A DNA stretch of 64,000 bases from Papaver somniferum. Taxonomy: Eukaryota > Streptophyta > Magnoliopsida > Ranunculales > Papaveraceae. The notes under the pieces are model-generated. The model had not been told where the DNA came from. It made no database searches and was given only the letters and a program-made list of their open reading frames with translations. This document shows, piece by piece, positions 23,459-35,345 of the stretch. Within the stretch, counting starts at the first letter, position 1, and every line of letters starts with the position of its first letter. Position numbers and translations under genes: made by a program. Location: positions 161,514,770 to 161,578,769 of the forward strand of contig NC_039366.1 in the NCBI RefSeq assembly GCF_003573695.1. Direction: 5' to 3'.

Positions 23459-23475
23459 TGGCGACCACAGTGGGA
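23459..23475 (+). other. Element C primer-binding site
   Basis: TGGCGACCACAGTGGGA, three bases after the LTR end. It is identical to the PBS of element A at 37201-37217. The form resembles the Arg-tRNA-type PBS of Tat/Ogre elements, but I did not match it to a tRNA. Confidence 0.8.
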
Positions 23476-23512
23476 GGTCATTATCTCGATTTCAATCTCA
23501 CAATTTCACAAG

Positions 23513-24586
23513 ATGGTTGATCTCAGGTCAGGTTCAGTTACAAATCCTAACACAAACCGTGCTAGCACTAGCAACAACAACAATCAGAATATCCCGGAGA
23601 CAATTCCGACTTCCAACACTGATGGTGGTGACGCTACTCCTCCTCACGCCGAAGACCATCCATTGTCCGGACGACACCCTGAAGAAGTCAGAGGAGATCC
23701 ATCGCCTACCATTGTTGATCTTATCAAAGCGCAGGAGACTCTTGCAAAGAACCATACTGACATGGCTGCTACACAGAAGGAGCTGTGCAATTATCTCAAA
23801 ATTCTTACTGACAAGATGTCAGAGAAGACTCAAGAGAAGGGAAAGGAGAAGGAGAAATCCTCGGACGACGGTCCTGAAGTAATTCCAATCCATACAGTAG
23901 AAGACGACGAAGTCCACAAAACTGCTGCAGACAACTCATCAGCGAAGGGATCACCGAATTTCATCACTCGCGAGGATCTGGAAAACCTCTTAGAGAACCA
24001 TTGAAAAGGCAAGACATTGCATGACCATCGTCATCAACCTCCTTATCCTGCCGCTACGCAGAGGATTCCACTCCCCAAAGGTTACGTTTCTCCAACTTTC
24101 ACCTTGTATGATGGAACTGGCAATGCTCGGGAACATGTTTCTCGTTTTCTTGAAGCCTTGGGAGAACATGAACATAATCATGTCGTCCGTCTCAAGGAAT
24201 TCTCAAAATCTCTGAAAGGCAGGGCATACACCTGGTATAACAGCATCACACCAGGGACCATCAACAATTGGGGAGAAATGGTTAATGCATTTTACAGGAA
24301 ATACTTCTTCGTGTCAGAACAAGTCACCCTCTCCGACCTTGGAAGAATGTTTCAGAGGGTCAACGAAAATCCCAATGATTATGTGAAAAGGTTCAGAGTC
24401 CAAGCCCTGGATTGTCATGACCCAAACGTCGCGGAAAAACAACTGGTGGACTTGTGCATCAATGGCATGCTCCCGGTCTACAGGGCCTTGCTAGAAAACC
24501 TTCGATTCCAGACTTTCTCAGAGCTTCACGAAGCTGCGAAGAGGTCGGCAACCACTGCACTCGCTCTTTTGGAAAGAGCAAAGTAA
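23513..24586 (+). pseudogene. Element C gag (Retrotrans_gag type), one in-frame stop
   Basis: The ATG is about 40 bp after the PBS. Codons run in one frame from 23513 to 24586 except for a TGA at 24002-24004. The first 163 residues are hydrophilic, acidic and partly coiled-coil. The part after the stop is the conserved retrotransposon gag domain: ISP-like PKGYVSPTFTLYDGTGNARE, then LKEFSKSLKGRAYTWY, MVNAFYRKYF, RVNENPNDYVKRFRVQALDC and FSELHEAAKRS. It would package element RNA in virus-like particles. The frame is closed by TAA at 24584-24586 but runs on, open, into the protease segment, so this second stop also splits what was one gag-pro reading frame. No frameshift is seen. Confidence 0.88.
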
Positions 24587-25600
24587 ACAAAGACTGAAGA
24601 TTCAAAAGACACTCGAGGAAGCAGACGTCTGATCAACAAGCAGTATAACCTGCAACCTTCAACGAATGTTTTCGGGGAAGGGAGTAAGCGAAAAGCAGAA
24701 CCACATCACAAGCAGACTTCCTCCACCCCTTCAAAGACACACAAGAAGGAGAATTCGAAAATCCCTCCTCAGCATACGGAAGATCCAGAAGCACCTGATT
24801 TTCCCTGTTCAATGGAAGAAGTTAATGAACTACTCGATGCCTGGATTCAAGACGACGCAATCAAATTGCCTTATGTCAAGAAGGAACCCACTGAAGAGGC
24901 CATGGAAAATCCTCGGTATTGTCGCTTCCATAGATACGTCAGCCATCCCACGAGTGATTGCAAAATTTTGAAGCGCATATTCAAAGAAAAGGTCGAAACA
25001 GGAGAGATCAACCTGGGGACTGAGGGGGTGCACAAAAAACCCCTCCCAGTCAGAACTTTTACCATCTCCGAACCTACTGTCAAGGAAATAGTCCAATATC
25101 TGATCGAACATGTCTGCGAGCTGTTGTATCTTTCGAAAGCTCAAAGGAAAGACATGTTTGTTGCACTGAACCACATCGTGTCCGGAAGACGTCCGCTGAT
25201 TCAAGAGACTATCACCGGACCTTCAGCCACTGACACAGAAATGTATGATTGGGGACTGCTCACCATAGTGCACATTAAAGGAAATGAGTTCAAGAGGGCG
25301 TTCATCGATGTTGGTACCGCCGTCAACATCATCCCTTTGAGAACTCTCAGAGCTGCTGGTATTACTCGACGGGAAGCCACCCACGCTCCCATAGCAATCA
25401 GGGATCACGAAGGAAACTCCAGAAACGCATACGGCTTCATCACTCTCAAAGTTACGGAGAGATCGATCTGCACTGAGGCCAAGTTTTTCATAATCCGGGA
25501 AGACCCTGGATACGACATGGTCCTTGGGAGAACTTGGATTCATGCTGAAAAGACAACGATGCCTTCAACACATCCTGTCATCGACAAGGATTCCGAGTAG
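24587..25600 (+). pseudogene. Element C gag C-terminus with zinc knuckle, and aspartic protease
   Basis: Same frame as gag. It first reads a basic linker, then a knuckle-like CRFHRYVSHPTSDC (C-x2-H pattern usual in Tat-like elements), then a CELLYLSKAQR block shared with the fragment at 3181-3240, then a retropepsin: HIKGNEFKRAFIDVGTAVNI, RDHEGNSRNAYGFI, GYDMVLGRTWIH. The catalytic triplet is DVG instead of DTG, so the protease is probably inactive or altered. The first ATG of the open part is at 24812, but the real continuation comes from gag upstream. It ends with TAG at 25598-25600, where RT would normally follow, and RT is absent. Confidence 0.85.
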
Positions 25601-26245
25601 GAAGACGAAGCAGAGGACGCACCGCCGTTTGAGCATCTAGAAGAAGTAAAAACTCTGATGGGACTTACACAGGAACTTGAAGATAATCCGCACACATTTG
25701 TCAGAAGGTTTCGAGCTCAGGCAAGTCTTATTCCTCCTCTTGCTCCAATATTACCAATGTTAAAATATGCTACTATGGTCCAAGGACTTCTCCCCATGAA
25801 TAATTTAGTAGTCATCAAAAGCTACGAGTGGGTAGCTTCACCTCAGCAATATTACACTCAATGGTTGGGTTCAGAACTTCTTCAAATCGGCCACTCCATC
25901 GAGAGATTTATTGCTGAAGACTTGGCTAAGCATGATCAACACTATGCTGGATACTCTCTTCCGCGCGAGTGTCTATACGGGCCACAATCGAGGAATTCCA
26001 TCAAACAGGGAATTCCGAATCAGCGGAAGATATTCAAGGCACGATCGACTGATCCTAACAAGTTTCATGAAGGAGACCTGGTTCTCAAAGCAGTTCAGCG
26101 CGGTCTTCATTCTACAAGGAACTCCAATTGGGAAGGACCATTCATGGTCGCTGAATCCGTGGCCGGAGGATACTACAAATTGACCAACACAGATGGCAGA
26201 ACCCTACCAGTAATTCACGAAAATTGGCTCAAGGCGTTTATCTGA
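25601..26245 (+). pseudogene. Gag-like fragment joined to integrase C-terminus
   Basis: The 195-aa frame (ATG 25658) starts with a piece resembling the gag repeat (ELEDNPHTFVRRFRAQA, compare NENPNDYVKRFRVQA in gag), then an unplaced middle, and closes with the Gypsy integrase C-terminal domain: FHEGDLVLKAV, NWEGPFMV, GGYYKLTNTDGRTLP, NWLKAFI. About 3 kb of RT, RNase H and integrase core that should lie between protease and this end is missing. The junction of a gag-like block with an integrase tail suggests recombination between copies or template switching. The stop is TGA at 26243-26245. It has no plausible independent function. Confidence 0.75.
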
Positions 26246-26515
26246 AATTATTGGACATTTAAGGTATTGGGCGTTTGAAGCACTCATGGCGTTGGGATTT
26301 AACATTTAGGATCTTCTTTCATTTGTATTTCAATAACTCCAAAACATTTGCAATACTTGCAATCAATATTTGAATTCAGAAATTTATCAAAATTCAGTTC
26401 ATATATCGTAAAAGAAAATATCTATCAAATGTACAAGAAAATCCTCAACCATCAGTCAATCCAAAACCATCTAAATATCAAAAACCCAAGTATAAACCTC
26501 ACATCTCTCAGAAGT

Positions 26516-29500
26516 TCAGAAGTTCAAGAGATCAGCAAGAAAAGGCTTTCTCTCATCAGCATCCTTCAAGATTTTCAAAGCCGCCCTCTCCCTATTCAAC
26601 TCCTCGGTCAGCTTGGCAATCTTGCCCTCCTTCTCCTTCACAGCATCGTTCGGAAAGGGTATGTTCTTCTCACATGAATCCATGATAACGTTTATTTGCT
26701 TACGAAGCCATTTCACGTTGAGGCCAAGTGTTTCTGAATTCTCCAAGTTAAACTCCCAATCAAAGAGTATATCTGGAGTCACGGTATTCCTGGGTCTCGT
26801 ATGCATATCACTCACGACACGCAAGATAACACCTACTTGCATGGTTAAAGCATAAGCACGCCCAGGGTTCCTGTCAACGATCATATGGCCGAACTTCTTC
26901 CATATCGTCTCATACAAGCGTGCATATCCAATGGGAACGTTGAATCCACCGACCAGTTCATGATACGGGAGTGAAGTGTTAAAGGGAGGATCGAAAGCGA
27001 CCCCTGCAGTTGGATATTCATACACTATTATACGGTTCTCGGTCACTGGAGTGGCTCCCACGACTAAAGCAACAGTTCCTTCGGTATTCTCCGCTGCTGT
27101 CTCGGTTTCTTCTATCACTGAGGCAACAACCATCTGGGTTTCCATAACAGCAGTAACGACCTTTTCATGGCCTTGAAATACAGGGATGTTTGTCTCTTCA
27201 TCAATAACTCCGGAATGGTTAGATTTATCATCGTTGGCTCCAGTATCCTCAACTTCGGTATTTAGCACCTAATACGAAGATTACATGAGGTTAGAGTCAC
27301 GAATCCAAAGAAGATTATGAAATACAGTATACCATCAAGGAAACATCATCAAGGTTCATCATACTACATTCAAGGCACGAGCAAATAACATGAATGTCAT
27401 GAAAACACATTTTACGATGAGTCCGTATGAAGAAACTGAACTCTGCCATGTACTAGGAGACGAACTGGGAGCAATCTACAAGGAATACTAGTATGGGTCA
27501 TATTCCATTCTCTTATTATGGATGTCCTCTATGACATGTCAAAATTTCATGGCAATCCGATGAACGAGAAAGTAGATGTGGCCAAACTATTAAGTGATGC
27601 GCAATCTGAAAAAGTTCTGGAAGTCTCCTGGAAGTTTACTATTTCGCCTTTTTCATGCTCTGAACATGCTCAAAACTTAAAAAGCTTCTTTGAAAAACCT
27701 TGGAAATTTTCCGGGCTTGAATTTTCACATGCAGATCATCAAAATCCGACTCCGGACGAAGATTCTACAGCGTTTCTATTAAAAAGCTGGGTTCTGAATT
27801 TTCTGACGACGAAATTCGACTAAGTTTACATGTATTCACATGGGTTCTCATTCATCCATTCACAAGCCAGCACTTTTATACTTCTATGAAGAATGTACAG
27901 GATATATACTTACTTGAGGAGTCTCCAAAGTGTCCAAGGAATTGGAGTTGTCCACATCAACGACAAGAGGAACATCACTTCCATCCGGCTCCGAATCTTG
28001 GGAATTACCTCCATTCCCCTTCCCAGAGGATGATTGAGTTCCAGAATTCTCCATCTCCATGACGACATCCTCCTGTACACGTCCTTTACAATCAATATTT
28101 TCATCCATGAAGCACTACATTTGAACATGTGAAGAAATACTTACAGTTTCCTCGTCACTCAAATCAGCAATTGCTTGTTCAGTAGCAGAAAATTGAAGAC
28201 CTTCAAGACTTGATGGAGTAAAATTATGCAAAAAAATTAACAACGTTGGCTTCATGATTCTAATGCTAATAGCAATGAAAGTCACTGTGAGAAATATTGG
28301 GAACTCACCAAAGCACCAACTGGGGACTTTACGGTATTAGGTAACAGCTTATAACCTTTATGTCTGCCTTCTCCGCCATGAATAACCGCCTCAGTCTCTG
28401 AGAAATCTACACCGATTCGAGGTCGTATATTACGACCATCCTGTGGTGAAATCCAGTAATATAATCAGAATACATTTCTTATAATTTCGTGAAGATTATA
28501 TGAAGAAACATACCTGAGAGCATCCTGGAGACGACTTTCGTTTATCACCAGAAAGATACTTCAATCTTGGTCGACTGGAAATCATCTCAGCCGAAGGAAG
28601 ATCCTTGAATGGAGGTCTGGGAAATCTTACAAAGCCACGCAAACGCCCAAGCTGTTGGTCCCAGAATTATACATAACCTGGAGTTACATAGACGAATCTA
28701 TCAGAACCAGGAAACCAGTAGCTACTCCCTTCCACGTGAGTACGATCCAAATGAGTCCTGAGTTGATCAACTGATGGCTTCCTTATCCGTATGGTTGGAA
28801 CACACTGATCCATACCCATTTGTCGAGCTGCTCTATCAATATTATACTCCTCCACTGAAAGCTCTCCAAACGTGACTGATAGCAAATGACCAGGAGTGCA
28901 ACTCAACATGAAAGATCTTTTGCCATCACTCAGATGCGCACCAGACATCAAACTCGTGCCTTCTCCAGTATTAAAGGTCATCGGCTGAGAAACATAATCA
29001 GGGACTGACACCACGGGAGAAAATTGAACTCAGATTCTTCATCTAACACATCAATAAAACGTATTTTATAACGAGGCTGCTTGGTGGACCAACGCATGAT
29101 CCTAACATTATCTTTCTCAGGGAAAGTATGGAGCGCATCAGTATTCAGTCCTTGTAGAACATTACGTGGAGTAGGTGCATAATTCTTAAAATGCTCCCAC
29201 ATCAAAGCTTGAAGAAACATCGTGTTGGCATAACACTCAATCTTCATAGAGCCGTTCGACACACTGGAGTCTATAATCAAGGAGTCCAGGTTGTAATACA
29301 AGGAGCCTAAGAATAAACTACATATCGTAAGTTGCTCACCTTGAGCCATCTTAATAGCAAATGGAATCACAAAAGGCTTCAACAAGTTTCCACTGTCTTC
29401 AAAAATGTCTCTGGACAACCATAAACATAAGAAAGCAGCAATGGGTAACATACCGTCGATGGGTTTATCAGAAACCTCGTCTTTGGGCCACCAGTGTGTC

Positions 29501-31310
29501 AACCAGGAAGCATAGCATCCTTTACTACCATCCTTATTCGCTTTCTCCATTGCAGCTGTCAAGACATGAGAAACGGCGGTCTCCTCATCTGAAAGACCCC
29601 CAGGAAGATTGCCCGTGATTGGGAGATGCATCAGAGCCGCCACGTCTTCCAAGGTAATGGTAAATTCTCCCCACCTAAATATGAAAGTGTGAGTGGGAAT
29701 GCACCAGCGAGCAAACAGAGCCACAATACCACTTGCGTCATGATAAATGAACAACTCTCCAGAAGCTTGAATAGCTCTCGTCACCTGCGCCTGGTGGAGC
29801 ATAGTCCTCACATGAGGAAAACCCAACATATGCCTCGCCCAGCCGGAAAATTTCTCCAAAGGTCGTCGAGAAAGCTTAAACTCTATGATTGATGGGGCGA
29901 AGACCCCTCGTTCAAGACAAAATCGAATCACTGTCTTAGGAGTCACCAATTTCTTCTAAGTAACAGTTCTGGGATTTATCAAAAGACGATACACTGGGGA
30001 TTTCAAATGTTGCTCAGCTCCTGGGATATCTTTTTCAAAGAATGCATCATCTATGTTCGGGACATTCTTAATCCCGGGGATTTCGTCTTCGTCTCCCCCA
30101 ACGGAAGTTTCATCCATGCATGTCTCATCTCTGGAGATTCCATCATCAACACACATCTCTTCCCTCAAGGCGTCGTCAGCTTGGGAATTGGACATCTTTG
30201 CTAAGTAGCTGAAAAGGTTCACACTACATTCTACTTAAGTATGCCGTCCATATATAAATCAAGGAAATACGAGCAAAAATGGAAACTCTTAACTCTTACC
30301 TTTTATACTTCCACTAACAATAGTGATAGTAATGCTAGATTTAACACCCCAAAATCGTTCGTCTCTTCGAAAACTGCGAAAACTAGCGAAACTTTATTTA
30401 ATTTCCGAAACTGATTTTTCATGAAATCACGAACACAATTTTCATAATGTTAACATTCACACAACTGACCTATGAAGTTTACAACAATAAAATATTTCAT
30501 CATAAATATATTGTCTATCTTCGAAGGTTCCTCAAAACCCACGTTTCTGGTTTTTTCGAAAAAGCAGTAATTAATGCAACTTGCATACATAAACTCTCAA
30601 GGATTTTATTTAATGAAAACAAACTCATGAAAATAAAATATATCATTATATTTTTCACAATATATGTCACGGCTGCATATACATATATATAAAAAAAAAA
30701 TTCCTTCGTATCGTCGTTATTTGTCTTTAAAACGAAGGTTTATTTCAAAAAATGTTGTGAAAGCTCACATCTCATACATATGATAAAGTTTTGTATTTAC
30801 ATGAAAGCTCATAAGCAAAATTTTATCACTGGACACAAGTTCATCATACATATTTTCCTTCGTGTCATCATTATTTGTCTTTAAAACGAAGGATTATTCC
30901 GATTTCATGAAAATTCACTTCTTTTATGATGAAACCTTGGTATACATGAAACCTCATACACTAAGTTTTATTATTGGACCTAGGTTCATATTAAAAAAAA
31001 AATCTCTCATAAATCAGGGATTATAGTTAGTTTTCAAAACTAACGATCGAACATACGTTTTCAAAAAACGAAGGTTTTTTCATAAAACTCACACTAATAT
31101 ACACACATGTATATAACTTTATCATGATCAAAGCATGAACAACTCATGAGGAACATAAACATCAGCAAACAAAAAAAAAAGTACCTGGGAGCGCCGGCCG
31201 GAAATTGGCCGATGGCGGCAACGACGGCGACCGGCGGCGGCAGGTGGTGGTCCGGCGGCGGCGGAAAACTATCCTTCCCTGGCGTGAAGGTGATGAGGTG
31301 CTGGTCGTGT
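26516..31310 (-). pseudogene. Antisense plant mobile domain (PMD) gene in element C, multi-exon, with stops
   Basis: PMD proteins such as Arabidopsis MAIN/MAIL1 are nuclear and act in gene silencing; related domains also travel in transposons. The main coding exon (start ATG 30195) carries the hallmark GEFTITLEDVAALMHLPITG, with WARHMLGFPHV, CYASWLTHWWP and FLCLWLSRDIF. Inferred exons: leader about 31310-31185; 30208-28514; 28440-28309; a short one ending 28145; about 28117-27914; 27268-26516. The introns I could mark follow GT-AG (28513-28441; donors at 31184, 28308, 28144, 27913; acceptor before 27268), and the 27914/27268 join keeps the frame (TPQ then VLNTEVE). The last exon has a conserved VPIGYARLYETIWKKFGHM block and a charged coiled-coil end. 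Defects: TAG 29956-29958, a frameshift near 29015-29035, TAA near 28667. It is probably a dead gene now. Confidence 0.78.
30209..31184 (-). other. AT-rich non-coding stretch, inferred leader intron of the PMD gene
   Basis: No coding signal. It contains two diverged copies of an about 120-bp segment (TTCCTTCGT...CATTATTTGTCTTTAAAACG, near 30700 and 30860). It is bounded on the minus strand by GTAC (31184) and CAG (30209), compatible with one intron. Confidence 0.45.
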
Positions 31311-31338
31311 GTGAAGAAAAAAAAAAGAGGATTAATCC

Positions 31339-31346
31339 CTTTTATA
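31339..31346 (-). promoter_or_regulatory. Candidate TATA box of the antisense PMD gene
   Basis: TATAAAAG on the minus strand, about 30 bp ahead of a GC-rich exon-like block (31185-31310) that ends in a splice donor CCCAG|GTAC. A CTTTTCAG acceptor lies just before the PMD start codon at 30208. Placement and splicing are inferred. Confidence 0.45.
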
Positions 31347-31649
31347 TCAATTTTATTTCCAAAACCTAATTTTCTAAGGATTTCCTTATTGGGCCCGACC
31401 CGCGAATCCTAACCGACCACGGACTCGTCATCCAAACCAGCGGTTCAACACCAATTTATGCTCATCAAACGATGCTCCAATCATGACATTGAAGCCTTCA
31501 TCAAGTCGTGGTTTTCTCATGCTCTCTAAATCCGGTAACGTCTCAACTTACGACTAAGTTCAATTACTGGTATTATTATTTATGGCCGGAAAATCACCAT
31601 TTAATGCTGACTAAGGAACACATCTTTCCTCAGTAAGCAGGGTACTTAA
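31347..31649. other. End of element C interior up to the 3' LTR
   Basis: Non-coding. It ends with AAGCAGGGTACTTAA, the presumed polypurine/pre-LTR motif. Element A has AGCAGGGGACTTAA in the same place (39600-39613). Confidence 0.55.
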
Positions 31650-34600
31650 TGTAGATGGTGGATTCCGAAAAAGGCTAAATTCATAAACTCATAATTATAC
31701 GAAACTCCGATTCAGCAATCGGACGTGAGTATCGAGACATGAGTCTCTCATCGAATTCTCAACGGAGAGTACTTTCTCTCAGAGTACATGTATATTTTTA
31801 TATAGCATCACGAGATGGATAGCTCCTAGACAACTTGCTCTGCTAGTATAGAGCGATAACATCTTCAGGAACAAACAACGAGTTTACCCTGACTATATAA
31901 AGGATGTGACTTACCGACAAGCTCATATCGGGATAATTAATGCTCCTAGACAGCTTGCTCTGCTAGTATAGAGCCACAAAGTTAATTATTCCTAATTAAG
32001 ATTGATTCTGCCGTGACATTCACTACTGAATTCCCGGAATAATCTATTATTGCTCCTATTCCATGGTCGAATCCACAACTGGTCCCATGGAATGGCAATA
32101 ACAATTTCTCTTATTCCATGGTCGAATCTGGTCCCCTGGAATGACAATAACAATTGTTCTGATTCTATGATCGAATCCACAGCTTGATCTCATAGAATAG
32201 CAATAACTATATTATCTCATTACTCCGATTTCATGATCGAATCCACAACTAGTCTCATAAATGGTAATAGATAAACCTTAATTACTCCGATTCTATGGTT
32301 GAATCTACGATCCCATGGAATGGTAATGCTCACTTTATTATTCTGAATTCGTAGTCGAATCCTCAGCTGATCCTATGAATTAATAATAAACATCTTACTA
32401 CTCAGTTTTGTGAATTATTCTCCACTAAATTCCACAATTAGTAATAAATAATCAACAACCGAGTGTCTGAGCTACCTCTAAGTAAGCCCCGATTCGAATG
32501 GTGAAGGTGTATTCAACGATGATACACTAACAGTCACCGCACGAACGAGTATTTCAAAAATACAACAAAATGATGAACCTATGCAAAATAGAGAAGAAAA
32601 TAATAAATAATTAAAAATATTGACCAGGGTGCTGGGAGCACGGACACACGACCGACCGACCGTGTCTTGGTCAATCCCACGCCAGTTTTATATTTTTAAT
32701 GCATTTTTATTATTTTCCATGATTTGATGAAAATCCTTTCATTTTATCAAATCTCCTTCGTCTCGAGGAAACTCCTCGGTTTCATGGTACTTCCATAAAT
32801 CCATAAAAAATAATATAAAATTAAGGGAAGGAGTGTGGGGCGTGACCATTGGCCAACCGGCCATGCCTTGGTCCCAACCAGCCCCACACCCACGGTTCCT
32901 TATTATTTTATTATTATTATTATTTCTCTAATTTCATGGAAAAACTCCTTGATTTCATGGTATTTTTGCACAAATCATCAAATAATAATAAAATAATAAA
33001 AATTATAAAAACTTGTGGGACCGGGCCTTGGCCGGCCGGCCATGCCCTAGCCGGTCCCACACGCCCCTTTGTTTTATTATTTTATTATTTTATTATTAGT
33101 TTTCCTTGAATTCATCAAATTCCTTGATTTCATGGTATTTCTCTCAAATTAGGAAAAATTCCCTCAAATCATCAAAATACCTAAAAAATATTAAAAAAAT
33201 TATGAAAACTCGTGGGACCGGGCCCAAGCCGGCCGGCCATGCCTCCACGGTCCCACACGCCCTTGTTTTTATTATTTTAATATTTTTTGCTTCCCTGAAC
33301 TCATGAAAACTCCTTCAGTTCCTGGAAACTCCCTAAATTCATCAAATTTCTCAAAATTCATGAATTTTTCATAAAATCATTATAAAATTAGGGAAACTCG
33401 TGGGACCGGGCCCTAGCCGGCCGGCCAGGCCTTCCATGGTCCCACATGCCCTTTTTTTATTATTTTAATATTTTTTGCTTCCTTGAACTCATGAAAACTC
33501 CTTCAATTCATGGAAACTCCCAAAATTCATCAAATTTCTCAAAATTCATGAATTTTTCATAAAATCATCAAAATATCATAAAATTAAGGAAAGGGCACCA
33601 CAGGACCGTGGTCACGACCGGCCGACCATGCCTTGACCACGGCGGTCCCATGCCTCCTCATTCCTTATTTTATAATTATTTTTCATCATCTCATGGTGTT
33701 TTCCTCAGTTTCGTCGAAACCTTAATTTTGGCATATTTTCTCGAATGGATGCTCAATTGCACGCCAGAAAATATCAAAATTCTCAGGACTGAGACGCGGA
33801 CGCCTTGGGGACACGAGCACGCTATCTTAACCAACCAAGATTGGCTCTTTGGCTCACGGAAGCCAGTCCCATCAATTTTCACAGTTTTGACCTGATTTGC
33901 ACAATTGCTCGTATTAGGTCAAAAACTCTTCCAAACACTTTGGATTTTCATGAAGTGATCGTCAGGCGGTCACGTGACAACCCAGGTATGGTTTCATGAC
34001 TCCATGGTCGGTCCCTCGCCTCGTCATAATTAATTAGGTTTTCTCACCTAAGGCTCAGACGAGCATTTTTGAATAAATGATTAAGCCAGCATTTAATCAT
34101 TCTTCCACCAACAAATCGTCAACTCTTCAGGAGTTCTTCGTATTTGCTCACGTGAGCATATAGACACTACATGGTTGATCCACGGTCCCATGTAGTCGCT
34201 CCCTCCTTCGTCCCATGGTTAAAATTCTGACGAACCATGAATTGATCATCAATTGATCAAATTAGAGTTTCTGAATCCAAGGATCATCATTCCAGATTCC
34301 AGCCTTAATAATTTTACGACGACCTCATGGTCATTAATTTTATTAATTATGCTCGGTTCAATGACCAGTATTCTAATTAATATTTTTGGTACGCTGCCAA
34401 TAATCCATCAGATGAGCAACACATACTCAGACGATCAAATATTCAACAATTCATCACATGAGCAACACTTTCTCAGATGATAAATATTTGCTCAAACCAA
34501 GGAATATTGGTTCAACAATCAATATTCAACGATCCATCGAATGAGCAATACTTGCTCACTTCATCGTAAGAACTATACCTCTGTCTCATGACATGTTCAA

Positions 34601-35345
34601 TTCACGAGTTTCAGAACATCATGTTTAACTCAACGACTACATGGACTCATCGTCCCATCAAACCATGAAGTCATCAATTGACTAACAAACCACGAGACGT
34701 CAATCGTGTCACTTGGGGGGATATCACTTAGGGTTTTGGTCTGGCGGTCTATGACACGTGTGTTCAAACACACGATGAAATGTTAGCAAGTCGTGCAATC
34801 AGTTGAAGGAGTTCACGAGGTAGTGGGTGGAAAATCGACCAAGTCTCCACATGTTGAGCAACTGGTTTCAAACACAATCTCCACTTCCCCACTTCTTGAT
34901 TCCATCAACTGTCACACTTCATGGAATCATGGTTTCTTCAATTCCAGCAATATAAATAAGTCTCTGAATCATGATTGAAACATCATCAATCTCACGTCAA
35001 ACTGACAACACGAGATCATCAACTCATCAATTGAGCAACTACTCTCAATTGAGCAATTTCAATCACTCAGAGCTTATCGTATTCAGAATTCACACACTCA
35101 GAGCAATTTCTCAACTTCCCTCCTACATATCAACCCATCCTCTCTTGTGACCGAATTTACTCTGGAACGGTCATTATCTTGATTTAGGCCAGAGTACTAC
35201 AGATTGATCTCTCGAATCTAAAGCACCCCCTTAACAGCGGTGCATCAGTGTGAGGTTTAACATTTCGCTCGGTTCGAGAAGTCTCCTCCGTACTGTCGTC
35301 TCCTCAATTCCTTAAAAACCAGCAAATCATTTTTTCCCATCTACA
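31650..35345 (+). repeat. Element C 3' LTR
   Basis: 3696 bp, same ends as 19980-23455. It holds about five of the roughly 190-bp units (32640-33600) against about four in the 5' LTR, and one extra palindromic CCATGGTCGAATC unit near 32060-32130. TATA box at 34951-34958. ORFs read within it (for example 33608-33895, 34253-34480) recur in the 5' LTR and are repeats, not genes. Confidence 0.88.

Larger units (their letters stand above)
19980..35345 (+). mobile_element. Element C: Tat-like LTR retrotransposon carrying an antisense plant-mobile-domain gene
   Basis: The LTRs (19980-23455 and 31650-35345) begin TGTAGATGG and end CCATCTACA, a 9-bp terminal inverted repeat. The interior is PBS, gag, protease, a truncated integrase C-terminus on the plus strand, then a long antisense multi-exon PMD gene, an AT-rich stretch and the 3' LTR. 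RT, RNase H and the integrase core are missing, so C is non-autonomous. It sits in the minisatellite of element A's 5' LTR: the sequence before (GCCAATGGCAAAC) and after (CCATGTCAGCCACATC) rejoin the repeat in phase. The immediate flanks, AAACA and CCATG, do not form a clean 5-bp duplication, perhaps because of repeat slippage or mutation. Confidence 0.87.

Noticed and set aside
27518..27823. 101-aa plus-strand ORF between PMD exons
   Set aside because: It lies in the inferred PMD intron and resembles a non-coding 3' segment of element A (38910-39085); more likely an old element 3' region than a gene.
31146..31412. 88-aa plus-strand ORF with a Gly-rich stretch
   Set aside because: It is opposite to the GC-rich exon-like block of the antisense PMD gene; no domain.
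33608..34480. ORFs of 60-95 aa in the element C LTR
   Set aside because: They recur at the matching place in the other LTR (21729-22559) and have no conserved domain; LTRs are non-coding.
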